Shown here: one piece after another, positions 37,142 to 46,120 of the stretch
Layout of the letters: each line of letters opens with the position of its first letter
How positions within the stretch are numbered: the first letter of the stretch is position 1
NCBI RefSeq assembly: GCF_008180195.1
Contig: NZ_VTAV01000001.1
Location: 992,001-1,056,000 of the forward strand
DNA length: 64,000 nucleotides
Direction of reading: 5' to 3'
Origin: Sphingobacterium phlebotomi
GTDB taxonomy: Bacteria; Bacteroidota; Bacteroidia; Sphingobacteriales; Sphingobacteriaceae
The notes under the pieces: generated by a model
Told to the model about the DNA's origin: nothing
The model's database searches: none
Seen by the model: only the letters and a program-made list of their open reading frames with translations
Position numbers and translations under genes: made by a program

Positions 37142-37765
37142 ATGGATGCTTATTTTTGTTTTATGCAGCATCAATCACATCGATATATTACGCTATTATG
37201 TTGGGTTACGGCAGTTTTTCTATTGACATCTTGTGGGGCAAAAAGAAAGGTGCTCTATGGAAATCATACCCATCATGGTTCACCGAACACGAGCAAGTCC
37301 ATTCCTACGGATGCGAGTGATGCGCGAAATAAATCGTTATCCGGGTCAAAAATGGATAACTATGCTGCCATATTGGGTGTTTCCGCACGAGATTTGAACA
37401 ACAAATCGCTTTATTCTTTCATCGATAAATGGTTGGGGAGTCCGCATCGCCTCGGCGGAACAAAACCTTCAGGTATAGACTGTTCTGGTTTTGTCGGAAT
37501 TTTGTACCATGAAGTGTACGGGAAAAACCTGCCTCGTACTTCTCGGGATATGGGGGATCAAGTCAAAAGAAAATACGAAAGGCAACTTCGAGAAGGAGAC
37601 TTGGTGTTTTTTTCCTTTAGTGGAAGAAATATAGATCATGTGGGCGTGTATCTGCATAATAATAAATTTGTACACGTATCCACGCGTAGAGGCGTGATTA
37701 TTTCCGATATAAAAGATAGCTGGTATTACAAATACTTTGTACGTGCCGGTACACCAAAAATCTAA
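37142..37765 (+). CDS. NlpC/P60-family cell wall endopeptidase, lipoprotein
   Basis: 207-residue predicted lipoprotein. After a signal peptide with lipobox LLTSC (cysteine at about residue 31) and a polar linker of about 50 residues, the NlpC/P60 domain shows the catalytic cysteine in SGIDCSGFVGIL, the histidine in IDHVGVYLHNNKF, and the third residue histidine in FVHVSTRRGV. It probably cleaves peptide bonds in peptidoglycan stems, between D-Glu and meso-DAP in most relatives. A second ATG at 37163 is a possible start. Confidence 0.9.
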   Translation: MDAYFCFMQHQSHRYITLLCWVTAVFLLTSCGAKRKVLYGNHTHHGSPNTSKSIPTDASDARNKSLSGSKMDNYAAILGVSARDLNNKSLYSFIDKWLGSPHRLGGTKPSGIDCSGFVGILYHEVYGKNLPRTSRDMGDQVKRKYERQLREGDLVFFSFSGRNIDHVGVYLHNNKFVHVSTRRGVIISDIKDSWYYKYFVRAGTPKI

Positions 37766-37803
37766 CATTCAAATTACAATACCATTCGAATAAGAGATGC
37801 TCT

Positions 37804-37854
37804 TTTGTGTTTTAGTTCTATCTAATGTGTATTTTTGCGACAAATTGATTTGTC
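37804..37854 (+). promoter_or_regulatory. Promoter with a palindrome next to the start codon
   Basis: TTTG (37804-37807) and TATTTTTG (37830-37837), 22 bases apart. Directly after it, GACAAAT-TG-ATTTGTC (37839-37854) is a 7-bp palindrome covering the predicted transcription start; its final C precedes the ATG at 37855. Confidence 0.5.
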
Positions 37855-38355
37855 ATGAGTAAAAGAACGAAGACCATCTTTCTAGGACTGTGCATTATTG
37901 GTTCTTTTTTTATCTATTGTGTTTATTATTATTCCAACATGATAAAGAATGCACCTTTTCGTTATTCAGATTTTGAGTATATTTCCATTCAATACGGGGT
38001 GCCGGATTCTATGTTAAATAGTTACAACTCAGCCAGCCAGCAGTATCAATATCTTAATCGAGACAATGAAGTGGTTGAAAAGAAACTGAAGCTGACCGAT
38101 GACGATTTGCTTTTTCTGCATCGGAAAGCCATGGAGATGGGATTTTGGAATGTGGATGATGATATGACAACTCCGAGAACGGATTCACTTGAAGGCAGGA
38201 ACGTTCCACGGTATGTGCTGGAGTACAAATACAAGGAAAAAGGAAAAACCGTTATATTAGATGCCGACTATTCGGGCAATCAAAAAATGAAAGATGCTGC
38301 CAAAACAACCATTGAGAAGGTTTTGGAAATGATCAATATTGCAAATGCACGGTAG
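37855..38355 (+). CDS. Hypothetical protein with one N-terminal transmembrane helix
   Basis: 166 residues, family not recognised. A basic N terminus (MSKRTKTI) is followed by a hydrophobic segment at about 8-29 (FLGLCIIGSFFIYCVYYYSNM) without a clear lipobox, so it is probably membrane-anchored with a soluble domain outside. The soluble part has charged and tyrosine-rich stretches. It has its own promoter and is followed by a terminator, so it is a single-gene unit. Confidence 0.7.
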   Translation: MSKRTKTIFLGLCIIGSFFIYCVYYYSNMIKNAPFRYSDFEYISIQYGVPDSMLNSYNSASQQYQYLNRDNEVVEKKLKLTDDDLLFLHRKAMEMGFWNVDDDMTTPRTDSLEGRNVPRYVLEYKYKEKGKTVILDADYSGNQKMKDAAKTTIEKVLEMINIANAR

Positions 38356-38512
38356 AAATAGCATAGTAGCAATATATTCTCTTTTTAACATAAAGCTAAT
38401 GAGCACTTCACATTAAAAGTTCATCTTTGTGATGAGTAATTTTTGTTCGTCATTAATGGTTAGTTAATGGTTAGTGTTTATGTTAAGGCTTGTTGTGAAA
38501 TATGCCGAAAGC

Positions 38513-38544
38513 AAAAGGGTTGTCCCCACTAGGACAACCTTTTT
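38513..38544. terminator. Bidirectional terminator
   Basis: Stem GGTTGTCC (38518-38525) with GGACAACC (38532-38539), loop CCACTA, extended by A and T runs. It separates the hypothetical gene (+) from the MscS-family gene (-). Confidence 0.8.
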
Positions 38545-38578
38545 ATTTTTCTTATATGCAGCGTTCACTCCTTTAGTT

Positions 38579-39907
38579 CTAGCTGTTTCCCTTCTCAGCT
38601 GATATAAAATCTGTTCCCGAAAGAAGATGACGCAAATCATCAGAAGCCGGTAGTTCAAACACTTCAAGGTGAAAATACTTGATAGCTGCGAATAAATGAT
38701 CGAATACATCGGACATCGTGTTTTCGAAAAATGCCCATTGTGTACCATTTGTAAACATATACAATTCCAGTGGCAAACCATGCTCATTTGGTGCCAATTG
38801 GCGGACCATTAATGTCAATCCTTTATGAATATCGGGATTATGCTGTGCATAGGCATTGATATATGCCCTAAACAACCCTACGTTGGTCATACGTCTACCA
38901 TTTACCAATACAGATTCATCCACTCCCGTGCGCTGATTGTAGGTATGAATCTCTTCTTCTCGTTTTGTAATGTAGGGTGCCAATAGCTCAATTTTCTTTA
39001 GTTCTGCAATTTCTGTTTCCGTGAGGTATCGGATGGAGGAAATCTTGATGTTGATGGAGCGTTTAATCCGCCTACCGCCCGAATCCTGCATGCCTCTATA
39101 GTTTTTGAAAGCATCGCTGAGAAGTGTATAAGTAGGAATAGTCACGATCGTTTTGTCAAAATTCTGGATTTTAACGTTGTTGAGATTGATTTCTAATACA
39201 TCGCCGTCCGCGCCGTATTTGCTCATTTCAATCCAATCTCCCACCCGAACGGAATCATTAGCCGACACCTGTATACTGGCTACAAAACCGAGAATGGTAT
39301 CCTTAAAAACTAGCATTAGGATAGCTGATGCGGCACCCAACGAAACAAGAAATGACCAGGGAGAATTACCTGTTAGTATAGAGACAATGAGTGTACCGAT
39401 GACGAAAATCAAAAATATCTGTACGACCTGTAGATAACTGTCAAGAGGCTTATCTATAAATGCCTTTGATGTACGTAAGATATCCCGTCCTGTCTTCAGT
39501 AGGCTGTTGATGAATGCATACACCGATAGGATAACTAAGATGTTCAGAAATTTATAAAGTCCAGCGGTGAAATTTGGAAAGCCAACAAAAATAAAGGGTA
39601 TCATCTGTTGCGCAATAATAACAAGAATAAGCTGGCTAAGCTTATTTAATACCTTATTTGTCAGCAGAAAATCATCCCAGCTTGTCTTCGTTTTCTTAAT
39701 AATTCTCGTCAAGACAGAATTAAATATCGCACTGATAATAAAGTTCACGATATACAGTATCACAAAGACGACGATAAGCAGGCTGGCAGAGGTGAAAATA
39801 TGCGCAGGTTTGTCTGACAGCCCAATATTTTGAATGATGTTAAATGTCCAGTCGTAGAGTGCACTGGTTTGCTGTGCGGCGATGTTAATGATGTCTTTTT
39901 TTTCCAT
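38579..39907 (-). CDS. Mechanosensitive ion channel (MscS family, YbdG-like)
   Basis: About 442 residues from the ATG at 39907. Several transmembrane helices are followed by the MscS core helix and beta domain (VGDWIEMSKYGADGDVLEINLNNVKIQNFDKTIVTIPTYTLLSDAFKNY). The IVTIPTYTLL motif, the long insertion after it, and the total length point to the YbdG/MscM-like subgroup rather than small MscS. It is the last gene of a - strand run after the nucleoside-type permease. Confidence 0.87.
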   Translation of the reverse strand: MEKKDIINIAAQQTSALYDWTFNIIQNIGLSDKPAHIFTSASLLIVVFVILYIVNFIISAIFNSVLTRIIKKTKTSWDDFLLTNKVLNKLSQLILVIIAQQMIPFIFVGFPNFTAGLYKFLNILVILSVYAFINSLLKTGRDILRTSKAFIDKPLDSYLQVVQIFLIFVIGTLIVSILTGNSPWSFLVSLGAASAILMLVFKDTILGFVASIQVSANDSVRVGDWIEMSKYGADGDVLEINLNNVKIQNFDKTIVTIPTYTLLSDAFKNYRGMQDSGGRRIKRSINIKISSIRYLTETEIAELKKIELLAPYITKREEEIHTYNQRTGVDESVLVNGRRMTNVGLFRAYINAYAQHNPDIHKGLTLMVRQLAPNEHGLPLELYMFTNGTQWAFFENTMSDVFDHLFAAIKYFHLEVFELPASDDLRHLLSGTDFISAEKGNS

Positions 39908-39930
39908 ATTAACAGACAAATATAGGGAAA

Positions 39931-41295
39931 TTAACCTACATTTCTATCGTGTTTATGCTTAAACAAAAAACTGAATAAAATGGCGACGACCAATGTGTAG
40001 CCTGCGAAAGCTAACCATATCTGGTGCCAGTCTTTTAACAAAACATGGTCACTAAGGAGACCATGAGCTGATACCGATATTCCGCGTGAATTAATAAATT
40101 GAAGCAAGTTGCTATTAGAGGTTTCGGTTTGTAGATAGGTCGCTAGCGTTTCCAACGAGGAAAATTGTAGCGTAAAGTAATGGTCTATCACCCATCCCGA
40201 TATAAGACTGCCCAATATCGCTCCAAAACCATTGGTCATCATCATAAAGAGACCCTGTGCCGCACTACGGATATGAGCCGTTGTTGACTTTTCGACAAAT
40301 AAAGATCCCGATATGTTAAAAAAATCAAATGCCATTCCATATACGATGCAAGAAAGGATGATCATCCATAAACCTGCCTGGGGGTCACCGAATGCAAATA
40401 ATCCAAATCGTGCTACCCATGCCCACATGGCGATGAGCATCACCTTTTTGATGCCAAATTGTTTCAAGAAAAACGGGATGGCTAAGATAAAGAGCGTTTC
40501 CGAAATCTGTGAAATGGACATGATGAGTGTAGAATACTTAATCGCGAAAGAATCGGCATATTTTGGGTAAAACTTGAACTCATCCAGAAATACATCGCCA
40601 TAAGCGTTAGTTAGTTGTAATGCGCCTCCCAGAAACATGCAGAAGATGAAAAAAACAGCCATTTTGTAGTCTGCAAACAACTTAAATGAATCGAGTCCAA
40701 GTGTTTTCGTCCATGATTGCTTTTCCTGATGTTGTCGGTTCTTTGGTGGACATTTAGGAAGCGTTAACGCATATAAGCCTAATCCCATTGCGGCTATTCC
40801 GGCGATGTAAAACTGGTACGATGTCGCTTTATTACCTGTTAGATTCACTACCCACATGGCTGCGATAAAACCTATCGTGCCCCATACCCGTATCGGTGGA
40901 AAAACGCTGACTACATCATATTCTTGAGCTACAAGTGTCGTATAAGAAATAGAATTTGATAATGCCAGCGTGGGCATATAGAAGCACATCGCCAACAGCA
41001 TGACATAAAAAAATGTCTGCGGATTATCAACCTGAGGCAAATAAAACAACGTTACCGCGTATAGCAGATGTAGAATACTGTATAATCTTTCAGCATTTAT
41101 CCATCGGTCGGCTAGGATACCCATGAGCGTAGGCATGAAGATGGCTGCAATGCCCATCGTCGAAAAAATTGCACCAAATTGAGTGCCATCCCATTGTTTG
41201 GTGCCAAACCAATAATTAGCGATGGTGATTAGCCAAGCTCCCCAAACAAAAAATTGGAAGAAGCTCACAACGGTCAACCGTAACTTGATAGGCAT
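39931..41295 (-). CDS. NupG-family MFS nucleoside permease
   Basis: 454-residue major facilitator with about 12 transmembrane helices. The start LRLTVVSFFQFFVWGAWLITIANYWF, the FMPTLMGILADRWINAERLY loop and the late insertion before the last helix match the nucleoside:proton symporter NupG group. Substrates other than nucleosides have been found in relatives, so the substrate is inferred. It is 21 bases after the bifunctional nuclease gene. Confidence 0.85.
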   Translation of the reverse strand: MPIKLRLTVVSFFQFFVWGAWLITIANYWFGTKQWDGTQFGAIFSTMGIAAIFMPTLMGILADRWINAERLYSILHLLYAVTLFYLPQVDNPQTFFYVMLLAMCFYMPTLALSNSISYTTLVAQEYDVVSVFPPIRVWGTIGFIAAMWVVNLTGNKATSYQFYIAGIAAMGLGLYALTLPKCPPKNRQHQEKQSWTKTLGLDSFKLFADYKMAVFFIFCMFLGGALQLTNAYGDVFLDEFKFYPKYADSFAIKYSTLIMSISQISETLFILAIPFFLKQFGIKKVMLIAMWAWVARFGLFAFGDPQAGLWMIILSCIVYGMAFDFFNISGSLFVEKSTTAHIRSAAQGLFMMMTNGFGAILGSLISGWVIDHYFTLQFSSLETLATYLQTETSNSNLLQFINSRGISVSAHGLLSDHVLLKDWHQIWLAFAGYTLVVAILFSFLFKHKHDRNVG

Positions 41296-41316
41296 AGGGG
41301 TGATTATGTCGTTAAA

Positions 41317-41949
41317 TTATCCGTTCTTTCTTCTGTCGATTTCGTCACGTATTTTAGCCGCTGTTTCGTATTGCTCAGCTTCTATCGCTTTCTTAAGATT
41401 AGCCTCTAGTTGATCATCACTCATATTAAAGTAAGGTGACGTTGGTGAATGTTCCTTTTCCGTTGGGGTGGGTGTGGCGCTTGTCATGGTGTTTTCTTTA
41501 GGAAGACCTTCCAGATTTTCCAAAAAAGCGAAGTCATTACTTTCAATGACGATGCCGGCAGCATCCATAATAAAGTCGTAAACGTATATAGGTGCGCCAA
41601 AACGTACCGCTAACGCAACAGCATCAGAAGTGCGGGAGTCGATGTCGAAAGTCTTATCACCGTTAGAGCAAACCAGTTTTGCGAAGAAAATGCCATCTAT
41701 CAAATTGTAGATTAGCACTTCCTGAATATTAATCTGAAAGTTGTCTGCAAACGTCTTGAAGAGATCATGTGTTAACGGGCGGCTAGGTTGCATTTTTTCG
41801 ATTTCTACTGCAATTGCCTGTGCTTCAAAACCTCCAATGATAATGGGTAACCGACGATTACCCCCCAACTCCCCCAAAACCAGTGCATAAGCACCAGATT
41901 GTGTTTGACTATACGATAACCCCACGATATCTAATTTGATTTTCTTCAT
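41317..41949 (-). CDS. Bifunctional nuclease (DUF151) with C-terminal UVR motif
   Basis: 210 residues. The N-terminal BFN/DUF151 domain (about 1-140) shows LGELGGNRRLPIIIGGFEAQAIA and the DSRTSDAVALAVRFGAPIYV motif. Members are reported to have DNase and RNase activity. A polar Thr/Pro-rich linker leads to a UvrB/UvrC-type motif at the C terminus (LEANLKKAIEAEQYETAAKIRDEI), a pairing usual in Bacteroidota. It is the first gene of a - strand run with its own promoter. Confidence 0.87.
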   Translation of the reverse strand: MKKIKLDIVGLSYSQTQSGAYALVLGELGGNRRLPIIIGGFEAQAIAVEIEKMQPSRPLTHDLFKTFADNFQINIQEVLIYNLIDGIFFAKLVCSNGDKTFDIDSRTSDAVALAVRFGAPIYVYDFIMDAAGIVIESNDFAFLENLEGLPKENTMTSATPTPTEKEHSPTSPYFNMSDDQLEANLKKAIEAEQYETAAKIRDEIDRRKNG

Positions 41950-41970
41950 TCTTAACCCCTAACTATAGTA

Positions 41971-42001
41971 CAAACATATATAAATTCATTTTTATATGCA
42001 A
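41971..42001 (-). promoter_or_regulatory. Putative promoter of the nuclease-permease-MscS run
   Basis: On the - strand, TTG at 42001-41999 and TATGTTTG at 41978-41971 are 20 bases apart. Confidence 0.55.
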
Positions 42002-42023
42002 TACAATACCGCATAGCATAAAA

Positions 42024-42054
42024 AATGGCCAGGCTATACGATAACCCGACCATT
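42024..42054 (-). terminator. Terminator after etfBA, - strand only
   Basis: On the - strand a 13-bp stem (42054-42042 with 42036-42024, loop TCGTA) forms only if three G-U pairs are allowed, and is followed by T residues. On the + strand the same positions become A-C mismatches, so it should act on etfBA alone. Confidence 0.7.
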
Positions 42055-42076
42055 CTACTTTGTTTCAATTGTTTGT

Positions 42077-43051
42077 TTAGTGATTCTTATATGTTTTGAA
42101 TGCGTCGATCAGCTTAGGAACAATTTCAAAAGCATCCCCTACGATGCCGTAATCGGCTACCTTAAAAAAGGGCGCTTCGGGATCGTTATTAATCACGACG
42201 ATAGTTTTGGACGAACTTACGCCGGCGAGGTGTTGGATAGCGCCAGAAATGCCTATAGCGATATAAAGGTTTGGACTGACCGCTAATCCCGTTTGTCCTA
42301 CGTGTTCTTCATGTGGACGCCAACCTACGTCGGATACCGGTTTAGAACAGGCTGTGGCCGCACCTAAAATGTCTGCCAATTCCTCAATCATTCCCCAGTT
42401 TTCGGGACCTTTCAATCCGCGTCCGGCAGACACGACAATATTCGCTTCGGGCAACGGTATTTTGTCTGTTGCCTGCACAATATCTTTGACTATCGTCGAT
42501 AAATCCGTCGCTACAACTTGCGGTTGAAAAGCTTCGATTTCTACCGTTGTCGGAGCTTCCACAGCTTCTATGGTATTTGGTGTCAAGGCGATAACTTTGA
42601 CAGGAGCAGTAAGTTCCGCCGTAGCGATAGCTTTGCCAGAGAAAGCAGACTTTTTAACTTTCCAGGCGTCTCCTGTTATGGTAGGTAGTGTAATCGCTCC
42701 GTCGGCAAGTGCAGCGTCCAATTTGGCTGCGATACGTGGAGCTAGTCCTTTCCCACTAAAGGAATTAGATAAGACGACAGTCGTTGCCTGTATACTTTTG
42801 GCGACTTCCGCGATAACAGCAGCATACGCTTGATTGACGAATTGGTGCAGCTGTTCGGTATTCACTTCTATTACTTTGTTCACACCGTAGCGACCGATAT
42901 TTTCTAAGGATGTGGCGTCTACGTTTCCGATACTGAGTGCCGTTACCGGCTGACCGGTAGCGTCTCCGATAGCTTTCGCATAGGACACCGCCTCATATCC
43001 GGATTTTTTAAATGCTCCCGCTATATTTTCGATATATACTAAAATGGCCAT
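42077..43051 (-). CDS. etfA: Electron transfer flavoprotein, alpha subunit
   Basis: FAD-binding subunit of the heterodimer that takes electrons from acyl-CoA dehydrogenases. The 324-residue product shows the C-terminal FAD site [41 protein letters not shown], and [16 protein letters not shown], then [10 protein letters not shown]. It lies 21 bases after etfB, the usual order. Confidence 0.95.
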   Translation of the reverse strand: MAILVYIENIAGAFKKSGYEAVSYAKAIGDATGQPVTALSIGNVDATSLENIGRYGVNKVIEVNTEQLHQFVNQAYAAVIAEVAKSIQATTVVLSNSFSGKGLAPRIAAKLDAALADGAITLPTITGDAWKVKKSAFSGKAIATAELTAPVKVIALTPNTIEAVEAPTTVEIEAFQPQVVATDLSTIVKDIVQATDKIPLPEANIVVSAGRGLKGPENWGMIEELADILGAATACSKPVSDVGWRPHEEHVGQTGLAVSPNLYIAIGISGAIQHLAGVSSSKTIVVINNDPEAPFFKVADYGIVGDAFEIVPKLIDAFKTYKNH

Positions 43052-43072
43052 AATAAACGCTTTAATGAAGAT

Positions 43073-43810
43073 TTATATAACTTTTGCTTCGCTGTGTAAC
43101 AACTCAACCAGTTGAGCGATGTCGTCCTTGTCAACAAGCTTAACGTTGCCCCGAGCAGGAGGCGTGTCAAAATGGGTAATATGAGATAATGCGGGCACAT
43201 CAATGGCCGCGATAACTTCGAGTGGTTTTGACCGTGCACTCATAATCCCCCGCATATTCGGAATTTTTGGTTCTGCTACACCTTCTGCTGTTCCTATGAC
43301 GGCTGGGAGCGGAATCTGTATCACTTCTTTACCACCCTCGATTTCACGTTCCACCGTAGCATTTGTACCGTTTATATCCAACTTTTTTGCAATCGAGACG
43401 GATGGTATGCCCAACAGTTCAGCAATATACCCCTGCACCAAGCTACCGTTATAATCGATGGATTCGCGTCCGGTTAAAATGAGGTCAAAGCCCTGTGTTT
43501 TCGCATAAGAAGCTATTTGATTGGCAACGAACCACGCATCGCGCGGTGGCGCATCTATCCGGACAGCATCATCTGCGCCGATTGCTAGTGCCTTTCTAAT
43601 AGTGGGGTCTGCAGAAGCTTCACCTACGTGAATAACCGTTATGGTACCTTGACCATTACCGGCAAGTTCAACAGCCCTAGCCAAAGCAATCTCGTCATAC
43701 GGATTAATGATATATTGAATGCCAGCGGTATTGAACGCTGTATTATTATCCGTAAAGGTGATTTTGGATGTTGTGTCGGGCACATTACTTATACATACAA
43801 GTATCTTCAT
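43073..43810 (-). CDS. etfB: Electron transfer flavoprotein, beta subunit
   Basis: AMP-binding subunit paired with EtfA. The 245-residue product has the N-terminal MKILVCISNVPDTTSKI, INPYDEIALARAVEL, and the family signature TGRESIDYNGSLVQGYIAELLGIPSV. It forms an operon with etfA; acyl-CoA dehydrogenase genes are not in the window. Confidence 0.95.
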   Translation of the reverse strand: MKILVCISNVPDTTSKITFTDNNTAFNTAGIQYIINPYDEIALARAVELAGNGQGTITVIHVGEASADPTIRKALAIGADDAVRIDAPPRDAWFVANQIASYAKTQGFDLILTGRESIDYNGSLVQGYIAELLGIPSVSIAKKLDINGTNATVEREIEGGKEVIQIPLPAVIGTAEGVAEPKIPNMRGIMSARSKPLEVIAAIDVPALSHITHFDTPPARGNVKLVDKDDIAQLVELLHSEAKVI

Positions 43811-43837
43811 TGGAGTGTATTTTTTTAGCCTTCACAC

Positions 43838-43868
43838 AAACCTATCAATTTCATTGACCAAAAACAAG
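43838..43868 (-). promoter_or_regulatory. Putative etfBA promoter
   Basis: On the - strand, TTG at 43868-43866 and TAGGTTTG at 43845-43838, 20 bases apart; etfB starts 27 bases downstream. Confidence 0.6.
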
Positions 43869-43957
43869 AAATGAGTTTGTATAAGCGGTCAGTAAACTGT
43901 CATTTTTCTATGCATGCATAGTAATGCGGTGTGTGATGGATTGAGAATTGAAATTCC

Positions 43958-43965
43958 TACTTTTG
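43958..43965 (+). promoter_or_regulatory. -7 box with a very short leader
   Basis: TACTTTTG ends 8 bases before the ATG at 43974, giving a predicted leader of only about 4-5 bases. No well-spaced TTG was seen. Confidence 0.4.
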
Positions 43966-43973
43966 TGATTACC

Positions 43974-44312
43974 ATGAGTAATAGACTAGAAGAATTACAA
44001 CAGTTTTTGCAGGACAGCCCTAATGACCCTTTTTTAAAATATGCGATAACCATAGAGTATAAAAAAATGGGTGATAATAAAAATACGCTGGCTGGTTTTC
44101 AGGATTTACGGGCAAACCATCCGGATTATGTAGGAGCATATTACCATTTTGCTAAATTTATGGAAGAGCAGGGGAGGAAAGAAGAAGCGTTGGAAATTTA
44201 CAAGGTAGGAATGGAGGTTGCCCAACAACTACGAAATCGTCATGCCTATGGTGAGTTGTTGAGTGCTTATAATTTAGCTATAGGGATAGAAGAGGACGAC
44301 TGGGACGACTAA
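43974..44312 (+). CDS. Small tetratricopeptide repeat protein
   Basis: 112-residue cytoplasmic protein from the ATG at 43974. It contains about two TPR-like helix pairs (DPFLKYAITIEYKKMGD and VGAYYHFAKFMEEQGRKEEALEIYKVGMEVA) and ends in an acidic tail (EEDDWDD). Probably a protein-interaction module with unknown partner. The 20 in-frame residues upstream overlap the -7 box and are rejected. Confidence 0.75.
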   Translation: MSNRLEELQQFLQDSPNDPFLKYAITIEYKKMGDNKNTLAGFQDLRANHPDYVGAYYHFAKFMEEQGRKEEALEIYKVGMEVAQQLRNRHAYGELLSAYNLAIGIEEDDWDD

Positions 44313-44381
44313 AACGTTAAATAAGATAGGAAGTGCGTTTTGTGGTATCTTTTTTGTTATTTATAACAAAAATCTGATGTG

Positions 44382-44798
44382 ATGCGCTTTGTTGTATATA
44401 TATGTGGACTGTTTTTGTTAGGGCTCCTAATCATTATTGGTTGTGTGAATACCCGAACGAATGCAAGTATAGAAAACAATAAGTTTGGCAAAGTAACAGA
44501 GGGTCGGTTGGTAGGAACTTATCGAGGCAATCTACCTTGCACGGATTGTGATGCTATCGCCACTTCACTAACGTTGGCAAACGATAAAGCTTACACCCTG
44601 GAATATACATATATGGGGAAAAGTGCAGAGCCTTTTTCTAAAACGGGAACTTGGGAATTGGAAGACGGAGAGCTTAATTTGGAAGGCTTGGACTATAAAT
44701 ACAAAGTGGAGACCGACCAGTTAAGACAATTAGACCTATCCGGAAAAGAAATTCGGGGTGAATTGGCGGAGCGATATATACTCCGGGTTGCGAATTGA
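44382..44798 (+). CDS. NlpE-like lipoprotein
   Basis: 138-residue predicted lipoprotein from the ATG at 44382. The signal peptide ends in LLIIIGC. The mature part has the NlpE N-terminal pattern GTYRGNLPCTDCDAIATSLTL with a CxxC pair, as in copper-resistance and envelope-stress lipoproteins; the short beta barrel fold fits. In E. coli NlpE signals adhesion and lipoprotein stress to CpxA. Whether that holds here is unknown. Located 69 bases after the TPR gene. Confidence 0.82.
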   Translation: MRFVVYICGLFLLGLLIIIGCVNTRTNASIENNKFGKVTEGRLVGTYRGNLPCTDCDAIATSLTLANDKAYTLEYTYMGKSAEPFSKTGTWELEDGELNLEGLDYKYKVETDQLRQLDLSGKEIRGELAERYILRVAN

Positions 44799-44808
44799 TA
44801 CCCCCTTA

Positions 44809-45948
44809 TTATTGTCCGTGTTCTTCACACAACTCTTTTAGCTTTTTCACCACAAAATCAATTTCCTCTCTTGTGTTGTATTTGCTGAATGAAAAACGGA
44901 CAGCTGGTTTGTCGGCGTCACTACCCAATGCTTCAAGCACATGGCTGCCCAGTTGAGAACCAGAGCTGCACGCACTTCCTCCCGACGCAGAGATACCGGC
45001 AATATCTAAACTAAACAGTAACATATCTGCAATCTCTGTACACGGAAGTGATACATTGAAGACGGTGTACAGTGAATCTTCAGCAGCGATATTTCCGTTA
45101 AATGTGATTTCGGGAATGTTTTTTTGCAATTCCGTCCGCATATAATCTTTTAGCCCTTGAATATAAATCCGGTGGGTTTCCATGTTTTGGTAACATAATT
45201 CCAGTGCTTTAGCTAATCCCACTATGCCGTACACATTTTCTGTTCCACCTCGCATATTACGTTCTTGAGCACCTCCATAAATGAACGGACGGATTTTGTT
45301 TTTTCCGTTAATATAAATAAAACCCACTCCTTTTGGTCCGTGAAATTTATGAGCCGCACCGGTCAGGAAATCGATATGCAGTGTAGACAGATCGTGCTCA
45401 TAATGGCCCATGGTCTGTACGGTATCCGAATGAAAGACAGCATTAAACTCCTGGCATAGTTCGGAAACTTTATGAATGTCGGTCAGCGTGCCGATTTCGT
45501 TATTGGCATGCATCAACGATACAAAGGTACGTGGGTTTTGAGATAACAACTCCCTTAGATGATCCAGTTCTACATTGCCTCGTTCGTCTACACGCACGAA
45601 ATCCAATTGTATAATGCCCCGTTGTGCTAAATCCTCCAGGGTATGCAAAACCGCGTGATGTTCTAAAGGTGAGGTGATCGAATGTGTAATCCCCAGATCG
45701 GCGATTGATCTTACGATAGCCATGTTATCAGCCTCCGTACCACCCGAAGTGAAGAATATTTCGGACGGAGAAGCCTTCAATAAGCCGGCTACCGTTTTTC
45801 TAGCCTTTTCTACAATCGTCTTTGCTTGACGACCGTGTGCGTGGATAGAAGAGGGGTTGCCAAAATGCTCCTGCATGGTCTCTGTCATGGCTTTTATCAC
45901 TTCCGGATCTAATGGCGTAGTAGCGGCATTATCAAAATATACTTGCAT
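44809..45948 (-). CDS. Cysteine desulfurase (NifS/IscS type)
   Basis: PLP-dependent enzyme that releases sulfur from cysteine for Fe-S clusters and tRNA thiolation. The 379-residue product has the N-terminal YFDNAATTPLD, the PLP lysine in TGAAHKFHGPKGVGFIYI, and the catalytic cysteine in SGGSACSSGSQ. The cysteine loop is of the longer NifS/IscS form rather than the SufS form. No iscU or suf genes are adjacent. The - strand -7 box lies at 45960-45953, just upstream of the ATG. Confidence 0.93.
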   Translation of the reverse strand: MQVYFDNAATTPLDPEVIKAMTETMQEHFGNPSSIHAHGRQAKTIVEKARKTVAGLLKASPSEIFFTSGGTEADNMAIVRSIADLGITHSITSPLEHHAVLHTLEDLAQRGIIQLDFVRVDERGNVELDHLRELLSQNPRTFVSLMHANNEIGTLTDIHKVSELCQEFNAVFHSDTVQTMGHYEHDLSTLHIDFLTGAAHKFHGPKGVGFIYINGKNKIRPFIYGGAQERNMRGGTENVYGIVGLAKALELCYQNMETHRIYIQGLKDYMRTELQKNIPEITFNGNIAAEDSLYTVFNVSLPCTEIADMLLFSLDIAGISASGGSACSSGSQLGSHVLEALGSDADKPAVRFSFSKYNTREEIDFVVKKLKELCEEHGQ

Positions 45949-45952
45949 ACGG

Positions 45953-46038
45953 CAAAATTAAGGAATTTTTATGTTCTTTTCTTCCTAAAAAAAGAACCAA
46001 AAAGATCGTCGCTCAGATATTTGAGACAGTGGATAATG
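45953..46038 (-). repeat. Dispersed promoter-linked repeat, copy B (cysteine desulfurase) with -7 box
   Basis: Read on the - strand: CATTATCC (46038-46031), AGCGACG (46013-46007), a T run, GGTTC, an imperfect hairpin GTTCTTTTTTT...AAAAGAAC (45997-45973), then TAATTTTG (45960-45953) and the ATG at 45948. Same order and orientation relative to the gene as copies A and C. The predicted transcript begins almost at the ATG. Confidence 0.65.
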
Positions 46039-46120
46039 CTAAGCATAAATAGTTAATAGTTCAGACAATATTGTTTTTAAATGTTTTAATTCAGTTGACG
46101 CAAATTAAATTTATACAAGG

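Noticed and set aside
44799..44812. ACCCCCTT half-site resembling the kinase palindrome
   Set aside because: Only one arm is present and no -7 box lies at the right distance.
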